A stretch of DNA of 54,881 nt from Gemmatimonadota bacterium. Lineage in GTDB: Bacteria > Gemmatimonadota > Gemmatimonadetes > Gemmatimonadales > Gemmatimonadaceae. Both the position numbers and the translations under genes were made by a program. How positions within the stretch are numbered: position 1 is the stretch's first letter; every line of letters begins with the position of its first letter. The DNA lies in the NCBI GenBank assembly GCA_031127095.1, contig JARIEX010000004.1, positions 1 through 54,881 on the forward strand, written 5' to 3'. Positions 37,393-43,827 of the stretch are shown here, piece after piece. Under the pieces are notes generated by a model. The model was not told where the DNA came from, made no database searches, and saw only the letters and a list, made by a program, of their open reading frames with translations.

Positions 37393-37569
37393 GCGAACTC
37401 GGAATGTAATTCGCACCGGTGGGTGTCATCAGGATGGGGCTGACGTGCCGCCGCGTGTTCCCCCGACAGCACCACCAACCACCGCCGGCGATCATCTGTT
37501 CATGACCCGTTGATGGCGACGACGTAGATTTGATCCAACGAACTCGACCAATCACTCCGGAGCGCGTGC

Positions 37570-38178
37570 ATGATCCCGATGACCGACGTTGCGACTGGCC
37601 TGCTCATCGCGTGGCAGGCGGCTGTTGCCCCCACTGCGGCGGCTCCCCTGCCGCCAGCGGATTCCCTGCCCGTCCGGTCCGTAATGGTGGCCCAGCCGGT
37701 CGGGCTCACGGTGTACGCCGACACGGTGCCGCGGGTGCGACGCAAGGCCATCGTGTACAGCGACGGCTACGCCACCCGGCTCCGGATCCACAAAGTGCTC
37801 AGCTGGAGCATGCTGCCGCTCTTCGCCGCGTCCTACGTGTCCGGTGACCAAATCTTCGAGAAGGGGCGCGACGCGCCCTCGTGGGCACGCACGATGCACG
37901 GCCCCGCCGCCACCGGGAGCGCCGTTCTCTTCGGCGCCAACACCGTGACCGGGGCGTGGAATCTGTGGGAGGGGCGCAAGGATCCGAACGGGCGCACGCG
38001 CCGCGTCCTGCACAGCGTGCTCTTCACTGCCGCCAGCGGCGGGTTCGCGTACGCCGGCACCCGGCTCGCCGACGAGGCCGAGGAAAATCTCGACGCGCGC
38101 CGCTCGCACCGGAACCTCGCCCTGAGCTCGATGGGGCTCTCGACGGTGAGCTGGCTGATCATGCTCATCGGCAACTGA
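37570..38178 (+). CDS. Four-helix membrane protein with b561-like histidine pattern
   Basis: A 202-residue protein with an N-terminal hydrophobic stretch (possible signal or anchor), a short extracytoplasmic region and four predicted membrane helices. Histidines stand at or near the start of each helix: H74 (RIHKVLSW), H110 (TMHGP), H148 (VLHSV) and H180 (RSHRN), spaced 36, 38 and 32 residues. In cytochrome b561 proteins four histidines about 33-39 residues apart on successive helices bind two hemes, one at each membrane face. The match is of pattern, not clear sequence similarity, so a di-heme cytochrome is a hypothesis. ATG 37570 has GGAG nearby upstream. Likely first gene of the Rieske operon. 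Confidence 0.6.
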   Translation: MIPMTDVATGLLIAWQAAVAPTAAAPLPPADSLPVRSVMVAQPVGLTVYADTVPRVRRKAIVYSDGYATRLRIHKVLSWSMLPLFAASYVSGDQIFEKGRDAPSWARTMHGPAATGSAVLFGANTVTGAWNLWEGRKDPNGRTRRVLHSVLFTAASGGFAYAGTRLADEAEENLDARRSHRNLALSSMGLSTVSWLIMLIGN

Positions 38179-38200
38179 CCCTTTCCCGCTTCTGCTCCCG

Positions 38201-38731
38201 ATGCTCGAGACACTGACGGCACTGCTGCAACCCTGGTCGGATGTCTACTCCGACAGCGCGTATCTCCCCACGCTCATTCTGGCCGTGCATGTGCTGGCGC
38301 TCTTCGGTGGCGGCGGCATCGCCATCGCCGCCGACCGGCGCGTGCTGCAATCCACGCCGGCCACGCGTGAGGCATATCAGGCGGCCGCCGAGGAGCTGCG
38401 CACCACGCACGCCATCGTGATCGGCGCGATCGTGTTGATGGTGGTGAGCGGGATCGCGCTGGCGACGTCAGACGTCGGGACCTTCTTCGTCTCGCCGGTG
38501 TTCTGGGCGAAGATGGCGATGTTTGTCGTGCTGATCGGCAACGGCGCCTTCATGCGCCGCACGGAGTCGCGCGTGCTCGCGGCCGCCACCGACGCCGGGG
38601 TCGAGTTCGACCGGACGACACAGTGGTCCGGCCCGCACCTCCCGTGGGCGCTACTGAAGCGGTCGGCCGCGATCAGCCTGGTGTCGTGGTTCCTCGTGGT
38701 GCTGCTGGGCGTCGTGCTCTCGAATATCTGA
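38201..38731 (+). CDS. Small four-helix membrane protein of unknown function
   Basis: A 176-residue protein with four predicted membrane helices: 22-44 (LILAVHVLALFGGGGIAIAA), 69-89 (THAIVIGAIVLMVVSGIALAT), 98-116 and 153-174. It has one membrane-embedded His (H30) and one at the start of helix 2 (H70), which could bind a single heme, as in some DUF2214/DUF6644-like proteins, but I do not recognise a firm family. It lies 22 bases after the four-histidine gene and 37 bases before the first Rieske gene, so it is most likely co-transcribed and part of the same electron-transfer unit. Confidence 0.6.
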   Translation: MLETLTALLQPWSDVYSDSAYLPTLILAVHVLALFGGGGIAIAADRRVLQSTPATREAYQAAAEELRTTHAIVIGAIVLMVVSGIALATSDVGTFFVSPVFWAKMAMFVVLIGNGAFMRRTESRVLAAATDAGVEFDRTTQWSGPHLPWALLKRSAAISLVSWFLVVLLGVVLSNI

Positions 38732-38768
38732 CCGTCGCGACTTCTCTTCCCGAACCGGATCCCGTCGG

Positions 38769-39254
38769 ATGACCGATTCCCACTCTCCCTGCTCCGGCTG
38801 CAGCGCCCGCCGGGACTTTCTCCGCAGCGCGCTCACGGCCGCGGCGTCCGTCGCGGCCGTGAGCGCCTTCGGCCCGGCCGAGGCGATCGCGGCGCTAGCA
38901 CCACGCGCGGCGGGCAGTGTGCGCTACGCCCTGCCAGCCGCCGACGGCGTGTCGATCGACAAAACCAACGAAGTGATTCTCTGCCGCGCCGGCAACGAGA
39001 TCTACGCGTTCGCCCTCTCGTGTCCGCACGAGAACACGGCACTGAAGGCCATGTCGAAGAATGCCGGGTTCCAGTGCTCGCGGCACAAGTCCAAGTACAA
39101 GCCCGACGGTACCTTCGTCAGCGGCCGCGCCACGCGCAACATGGACCGCCTGCAGATCACGCGCGACGGCGCGCAGGTCGTCGTCGATCCCGACGTGTTC
39201 TTTGAGAGCGATGCCGAACCCGCCAAGTGGGCGGCGGCGTTCGTGACCGTCTGA
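38769..39254 (+). CDS. Tat-exported Rieske [2Fe-2S] protein
   Basis: A 161-residue protein with a Tat signal (RRDFLRSALTAAAS) and a Rieske domain. Cluster ligands are C85 and H87 (CPH) and C103 and H106 (CSRH), so the CxH...CxxH pattern is complete. It lacks the two extra cysteines that form a disulfide in high-potential bc1 Rieske proteins, suggesting a lower-potential, ferredoxin-like centre; that is an inference. Before the Tat motif stands an unexpected CSGC (C8, C11), shared by the next gene. The mature protein should be periplasmic. It probably accepts or donates electrons to the membrane proteins encoded just upstream. Confidence 0.88.
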   Translation: MTDSHSPCSGCSARRDFLRSALTAAASVAAVSAFGPAEAIAALAPRAAGSVRYALPAADGVSIDKTNEVILCRAGNEIYAFALSCPHENTALKAMSKNAGFQCSRHKSKYKPDGTFVSGRATRNMDRLQITRDGAQVVVDPDVFFESDAEPAKWAAAFVTV

Positions 39255-39285
39255 CCGAGCGGGTCCCTTCTCGCCTTTTCACCGA

Positions 39286-39738
39286 ATGCGCATGTCCGAC
39301 TGTTCCAGCTGCCGCAGCACCGGCGTCACGCGCCGCGATTTTCTGGCCCGCAGCTCCGTCGTGGCCCTCACCGCCGTGCTGGCCGCCTGCGGTGACGACA
39401 GCGATGATGGCGCCACCGGCCCCACCACTGTGAACCTGACCGTCGCACTCTCGAATTTCCCGACGCTGGGCACCGTGGGTGGCATTGCCGTGGTCTCCAG
39501 TGGGAGCACGCCGGTGGCGGTGGTCCGCTCGGCAACCGCCACGTACCGCGCCTTCTCGCTGTCGTGTCCACACCAAGGCACCACCGTGAGCGTCAGCGGC
39601 ACGGGCTTCCGCTGCCCGAATCATGGCGCCACGTTCAATGCCAGCGGCGCGTGGACGGGAGGCGAGCGTACCTCCGGTCTGCGTGAGTTCACAGTCGCGT
39701 CGAATCCGTCCGCCGGCACGCTCACGATTACCTCCTGA
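39286..39738 (+). CDS. Tat-exported Rieske [2Fe-2S] lipoprotein
   Basis: A 150-residue protein distinct from the preceding Rieske gene. The Tat motif RRDFLARSS is followed by a hydrophobic stretch and lipobox LAAC (C35), so the mature protein should be a lipid-anchored periplasmic protein. The Rieske ligands are C94, H96 (CPHQG) and C110, H113 (CPNHG); again no disulfide cysteines. A CSSC (C6, C9) sits before the Tat arginines, as in the neighbour. After C35 the DDSDD linker tethers the domain. Alternative start ATG 39292. The M20 peptidase gene begins four bases after the stop. Confidence 0.88.
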   Translation: MRMSDCSSCRSTGVTRRDFLARSSVVALTAVLAACGDDSDDGATGPTTVNLTVALSNFPTLGTVGGIAVVSSGSTPVAVVRSATATYRAFSLSCPHQGTTVSVSGTGFRCPNHGATFNASGAWTGGERTSGLREFTVASNPSAGTLTITS

Positions 39739-39742
39739 CGTC

Positions 39743-41080
39743 ATGTCCCCTTCCGTTCCGTCCCGCCGCCCCGGCTCCACCGTGCCGGCGCTGCTGTCCC
39801 TCCTCACCTTGTCTCTGGCGGCGCCACTCACTGGCGGTGCCCAGGCCAAGCCGGCGGCGAAGGCCGCCGCCAAGGCCACCGCGCTCGAGGCCACGATGGA
39901 TCGCCTCGCCCTGCAGCCGGCCGTGGCCCGGTCGCTCGCCGCGCTGCAGACGGACAACGAGTGGACGCTCCGCGAGCAGATCGCGCTCTGCGAGATTCCG
40001 GCGCCGCCGTTCAAGGAGGCCGCGCGCGCAGCCGCGTTCCGTGACAAGCTGGCCGCACTTGGCGTGCAGCAGCTCCGGATGGACAAGGAAGGGAACGTGA
40101 TCGGGGAGATCCGCGGCACAGGCCCCGGCCCCACGCTGCTGCTGAGTGGTCACCTCGACACCGTGTTCCCCGAAGGGACCAACGTGAAGGTGAAGCGCGA
40201 GGGAACGAAGCTTTCGGCCCCCGGCATCGGGGACGACTGCCGCGGGCTGGCCGCCGTGCTGGCCACGACGCGGCAGATCATGGCCAACAAGATCCCGTTC
40301 ACGGGGCGCCTGCTGGTGGTGGGCACGATGGGTGAAGAGGGACCGGGCAACCTGCGCGGCGTCCGCGCGCTGTTCGCCGGCCCGCTCAAGGACTCGATCG
40401 ACATGTTCATTTCCATCGATGGCACGGGCTTCGGGATCACCAACGGCGCCGTGGGGAGCAATCGGTATCGCGTGTCGTACAAGGGCCCGGGCGGACACAG
40501 CTACGGCGCCTTCGGCATGCCGAATCCGATTCACGCCATGGGTCGCGCGATCGCGAAGATCGCCGATCTCGAGGCCGCGACGAACCCGAAGGTCACCTTC
40601 AACGTCGGTCTCGTGTCCGGCGGCACCTCGGTCAATTCCATTTCGGCCGACGGTGTGATGGACATCGACCTGCGCAGCGAGTCGGCGGCGGCGCTGGCCG
40701 ACATCGACGCGCGGCTGCACGTGGCGCTGCGTCAGGCGCTGGCCGAGGAGAAGGCCCGCTGGCCCAAGTCCACGATGCCGCTGGCCCTCGTGATCGACAC
40801 CACCGGATTGCGGCCGGCCGGCACCACGCCGGATTCGTCGTTCATCGTCCGTGCGTCGCTGGCGGCGGCCCGCACCATGAACGTGTATACGCCGCTCACG
40901 ATTTCGAGCACCGACGCGAACATCCCGATCAGCAAGGGCGTGCCGGCCGTCACGCTCGACGGCGGCGGCGTGGGGCGCGGGGCGCACTCGCTCGACGAGT
41001 CGTACGACGACCGTACCGACGGCTACAAGGGCCCGCAGTGGATTCTGCTGGTCGTGATCGGCCTGCTGACCGCCCGCTAA
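39743..41080 (+). CDS. Exported M20 family metallopeptidase
   Basis: A 445-residue zinc peptidase with a signal peptide ending near GGAQAK. Zinc-site residues are visible: H137 and D139 (SGHLDTVFPEG), D164/D165 (GIGDDCRG), the catalytic and ligand glutamates E198/E199 (MGEEGPG), and a final His in GAHSLDE. The dimerisation domain starts about residue 245 (YRVSYKGPGGHSYG). Family enzymes are amino- and di/tripeptidases or deacylases. It is separated by only four bases from the Rieske lipoprotein gene and may share its transcript, although no biochemical link is obvious. It ends three bases before the convergent gluQ stop. Confidence 0.9.
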   Translation: MSPSVPSRRPGSTVPALLSLLTLSLAAPLTGGAQAKPAAKAAAKATALEATMDRLALQPAVARSLAALQTDNEWTLREQIALCEIPAPPFKEAARAAAFRDKLAALGVQQLRMDKEGNVIGEIRGTGPGPTLLLSGHLDTVFPEGTNVKVKREGTKLSAPGIGDDCRGLAAVLATTRQIMANKIPFTGRLLVVGTMGEEGPGNLRGVRALFAGPLKDSIDMFISIDGTGFGITNGAVGSNRYRVSYKGPGGHSYGAFGMPNPIHAMGRAIAKIADLEAATNPKVTFNVGLVSGGTSVNSISADGVMDIDLRSESAAALADIDARLHVALRQALAEEKARWPKSTMPLALVIDTTGLRPAGTTPDSSFIVRASLAAARTMNVYTPLTISSTDANIPISKGVPAVTLDGGGVGRGAHSLDESYDDRTDGYKGPQWILLVVIGLLTAR

Positions 41081-41083
41081 GCG

Positions 41084-41974
41084 CTAACGAAAGAGCGCCG
41101 GCAGTTCGTCGATCGTGAGATCACGGGCTGCCGGCAGCAGCCCGCACAGCGCCGCGGCCTCGCCCAGCAGCGCCGCCGCCGACACCCCCGCCTCGCGTCG
41201 CTCGCTGATCGCGGTGTCGCGATTCGCTTTGCTCAGCTTCCGGCCATCCGGATGCCGAAGCAGCGGGTGATGCCACCAGTCCAGCGGGCGGGCACGCCCC
41301 AGCCACCGCGCCAGCTGCAGCTGCCGCCCGGTGCTGGCCAGCAGGTCCACGCCACGGATCACCACGTCGATCCCGTGCGTCATGTCATCGACGACGACCG
41401 CGAACTGGTACGTCCACAGGCCGTGCCGGTCCCGCACCAGCACATCGCCGCACTGCTGCTGAGGGCACTGCTGCTGCACCCCCAGCGCGCGGTCCTCGAA
41501 GGCCTCCGTGCGATCGTCGAGGCGCACGCGCCGCGCCAGCGACTCCGCCGCCGTGTGTCCCGCCGCACGGCAGGTGCCGGGGTAGCGCGGCTCCTCGCCG
41601 GGCGCGTGCGGGGCGAGCGCCGCGATGTCGCGCCGCGTGCAGGTGCACACATACGTGCGCCCGCGTTCCGCTAGCGCGTCCAGCGCCGCCGCATAGCGAG
41701 GCGCATTGTTGGACTGACGCTGCGGATGCCCGTGCCGGTCGGCGCGGAAGCTGTCGGTGGACCCCACGTCGGGGACGAAACCCAGCCAGTCGAGATCGTC
41801 CAGCAGCGCGTCCTCGAACGTGTCGCGGCAGCGCGTGCGGTCGTGATCCTCGATGCGGAGCAGTACCTCCCCGCCGAAGGCTCGCGCGATCCCCCATACG
41901 TGGATCGCGTTGGCCACGTGGCCCAGATGCAGCAACCCGGTCGGCGCCGGCGCGAAGCGGGTGCGCCAGGCCAT
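41084..41974 (-). CDS. gluQ: Glutamyl-Q tRNA(Asp) synthetase
   Basis: Attaches glutamate to the queuosine base of tRNA-Asp. At 296 residues it is a truncated class I glutamyl-tRNA synthetase lacking the anticodon domain, which is the GluQRS signature. The HIGH-like motif is HLGH, with RFAPAPTGLLH before it, and the KMSKS-like loop is KLSKA. A zinc-site pattern CTCTRRD...YPGTC is present. An in-frame duplication gives QQQCPQQQCG near residue 170. The stop lies three bases from the convergent M20 stop, and the start follows the gspG-like gene by three bases. Confidence 0.93.
   Translation of the reverse strand: MAWRTRFAPAPTGLLHLGHVANAIHVWGIARAFGGEVLLRIEDHDRTRCRDTFEDALLDDLDWLGFVPDVGSTDSFRADRHGHPQRQSNNAPRYAAALDALAERGRTYVCTCTRRDIAALAPHAPGEEPRYPGTCRAAGHTAAESLARRVRLDDRTEAFEDRALGVQQQCPQQQCGDVLVRDRHGLWTYQFAVVVDDMTHGIDVVIRGVDLLASTGRQLQLARWLGRARPLDWWHHPLLRHPDGRKLSKANRDTAISERREAGVSAAALLGEAAALCGLLPAARDLTIDELPALFR
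41450..41479 (-). repeat. 15-bp tandem duplication inside gluQ
   Basis: A 12-base sequence (41450-41461) recurs exactly at 41465-41476, a 15-base period. In the minus-strand frame it yields QQQCP followed by QQQCG, so it adds five residues without breaking the frame. It lies in a loop before GDVLVRDRHGL. Confidence 0.6.
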
Positions 41975-41977
41975 GGT

Positions 41978-42406
41978 CTACTGCCAGCTGGTGATGTCGG
42001 CGTCCTCGCCCGCACCGCCGGGCCGCCCGTCGGCCCCGTACGTGAGCAGGTCGTAACTGCCGGGATTGACGGTGCCGGGCGCCACGTACACATACGGCCG
42101 TCCCCATGGATCGGCGGGGACCGGCTTGCGCAGGTACGGCTCCGTCCAGCCCACGGGCGGCTCAATGACCGGCTTCTGCCACAGGGCGCCCAGCCCCTGC
42201 GCCGTGGTGGGGTACCGGCCGTGGTCGAGGCGATACGCGTCGAGCGCAGTGCCGAAACTCTCGATCTGCGCCTTGGCCGTGGCCACGCGCGCGTCGTTGA
42301 CATTCCGGAAGAGATTGGGCGCCACAAAGGTGGCCAGTACGGCGATCACGACGATCACGACCAGCACCTCGATCAGCGTGAAGGCGCGCCGCATGCGCGC
42401 CGTCAC
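41978..42406 (-). CDS. gspG: Type II secretion major pseudopilin, GspG-like
   Basis: A 142-residue type IV pilin-like protein. The prepilin segment RRAFTLIEVLVVIVVIAVLATFVAP has the Glu at position 5 after the cut, but the residue before the cleaved Phe is Ala instead of the usual Gly. The C-terminal GspG domain (RYPTTAQGLGALWQKP, DPWGRPYVY, YDLLTYGADGRPGGAGEDADI) includes the calcium-site Asp residues and is diagnostic. GTG 42406 overlaps the stop of the zinc-ribbon gene by GTGA; ATG 42394 is an alternative. No other type II secretion gene is in the window. Confidence 0.92.
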   Translation of the reverse strand: MTARMRRAFTLIEVLVVIVVIAVLATFVAPNLFRNVNDARVATAKAQIESFGTALDAYRLDHGRYPTTAQGLGALWQKPVIEPPVGWTEPYLRKPVPADPWGRPYVYVAPGTVNPGSYDLLTYGADGRPGGAGEDADITSWQ

Positions 42407-43062
42407 TCGCCGCGGATCTTGAGCGAGTCGGCCGTGAAGAGGCGGGGATCAACCCACCCGGTGATGTCCGGGGAGCGCACCTGCCGCCAGCCGGCGCGGT
42501 CGGTGCCGAGCATGGCGCGTGACTCCGGCTTGATGACCCCAACCACCTGCCCGCCACGACTGGCATCATCGCGCACGTTCACCCACGTCCGCGCCACGGC
42601 CGGCGTCCACGTGATGCTGTCGGCTGCGACGCCCGCGACCGGCATCGCCGGGGCCGCCTCAGCTACCGCGGCCGACGATTCCAGCCCCGCGGTCACAGAC
42701 GGCGCGTCCGCGACCGGAACCGCCGCTGGCGCTTGCACCGCCGACGCATACGTCCGCGGGGGCTCGTTCGTGACCGACAACGGCGACCCGAAGGTCCACG
42801 CCGCGCCCGCTGCGGTCACGGAGAGCAACACCGCCGCGGCGGAGCGCCAGACCATCGGCGACTGCCATGAGGGCGCGGGGAGCACGCCGCACCAGTGACA
42901 GGTGGCATCGGCCCGGTGCATGATCCCGCACCCACGGCATCGCGACAGCTTGGCCCGTTCCCCGCGCGCGTTCAGCAGGTGAAAAGGCGTCGCGCACCGG
43001 GGACACTGCGAGGCAGCGACCAGTGCTTTCGAACCACAGTGCGTGCAGCGGAGATAGGCCAT
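42403..43062 (-). CDS. Zinc-ribbon and SH3-domain membrane protein
   Basis: A 219-residue protein with two N-terminal zinc ribbons (C6/C9/C20/C23 and C42/C45/C55/C58, four CxxC pairs), a single membrane helix (about 71-91, VWRSAAAVLLSVTAAG), an Ala/Pro-rich linker, and a C-terminal SH3-like domain (VNVRDDASRGGQVVGVIKPES...GWRQV...GWVDPRLF). The topology predicts the zinc ribbons in the cytoplasm and the SH3 domain in the periplasm, where it could bind peptidoglycan. ATG 43062 (MAYLRC) is chosen because the upstream extension has no similarity. It precedes gspG and gluQ with coding overlap or a tiny gap, forming an apparent three-gene unit. Confidence 0.75.
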   Translation of the reverse strand: MAYLRCTHCGSKALVAASQCPRCATPFHLLNARGERAKLSRCRGCGIMHRADATCHWCGVLPAPSWQSPMVWRSAAAVLLSVTAAGAAWTFGSPLSVTNEPPRTYASAVQAPAAVPVADAPSVTAGLESSAAVAEAAPAMPVAGVAADSITWTPAVARTWVNVRDDASRGGQVVGVIKPESRAMLGTDRAGWRQVRSPDITGWVDPRLFTADSLKIRGE

Positions 43063-43145
43063 GGGACCGTGTGGCCGAGTGAGCGAGCCGAGCGGTGAGT
43101 AACGACAACGTGGGCGTTGAGCGGCGCCCGGAACAGCGTCCATCG

Positions 43146-43161
43146 GTGACAACGGTGTCAC
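43146..43161. promoter_or_regulatory. Palindrome upstream of the zinc-ribbon operon
   Basis: GTGACA (43146-43151) and TGTCAC (43156-43161) form a perfect inverted repeat with a 4-base spacer, 84 bases before the ATG at 43062 on the minus strand. It resembles a dimeric regulator site, though no known regulator can be named. A second inverted repeat (GCCCAA 43181-43186 and TTGGGC 43197-43202) nearby may terminate tspO transcription. Confidence 0.35.
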
Positions 43162-43282
43162 AATGAACGACGAAGGGCCAGCCCAACGGCACACGATTGG
43201 GCCGTCGCGCGGATTCCGCTACGTGACGGCAAGCAAATGGGAAAGAAAACCTGACAACCGGGACAAGACGACCGCCTGCGGC

Positions 43283-43810
43283 CTACAACAGCGTGGGGTT
43301 CCGCCGCCAGACCGACACCGTCAGCGCGGTGGCGAACGTCACCCACCCCAGATACGGGAGCAACAGCAGGCCGGCCACGGTGTCCTGACGCCAGAAGGCG
43401 ATCAGGGTGAGCAGGATCGCCAGCCAGAGGCACACCACTTCCACCGTGGCACCCACCCCGGTGCGCCGCACGAAGAAGAACCAGCTCCAGGCCGCATTGA
43501 GCAGCAACTGGACCGCGTAGAGCGACAGCTCGACCCGGGCGCCGGCGAATCCCTGCTCGCGCCAGATGCGCCACGCCGCGATCCCCATGACCACGTACAG
43601 CACCGACCACGCCGGGCCGAACAACCACCCGGGAGGGGCCCACGCCGGCCGGTCGAGGGTGGCATAGAACGCGCCGGCCTGACGCGCGGTGACGGCGCCG
43701 CCGATGGCGGCGAGGCCGGTGCCAAAGATCCAGGCGAGCAAGCTCGGAAGTGATTGCAGCATGCGTGGAAAATGCCGTACCGCGTCCGCCCGCGTAATGG
43801 GGGCGGGCAT
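43283..43810 (-). CDS. tspO: TspO/MBR family membrane protein
   Basis: A 175-residue five-helix membrane protein of the tryptophan-rich sensory protein family, which binds porphyrins and, in Rhodobacter, tunes expression of photosynthesis genes. The family signature PPGWLFGPAWSVLYVVMGIAAW, then LNAAWSWFFF and PYLGWVTFATALTVSVWR, are clear. ATG 43810 is used; ATG 43762 would give a 159-residue protein starting at the first helix, closer to the usual length. The gene follows the TPR-methyltransferase gene by 17 bases on the same strand. Confidence 0.93.
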   Translation of the reverse strand: MPAPITRADAVRHFPRMLQSLPSLLAWIFGTGLAAIGGAVTARQAGAFYATLDRPAWAPPGWLFGPAWSVLYVVMGIAAWRIWREQGFAGARVELSLYAVQLLLNAAWSWFFFVRRTGVGATVEVVCLWLAILLTLIAFWRQDTVAGLLLLPYLGWVTFATALTVSVWRRNPTLL

Positions 43811-43827
43811 TCATCACGACCGGAGAC

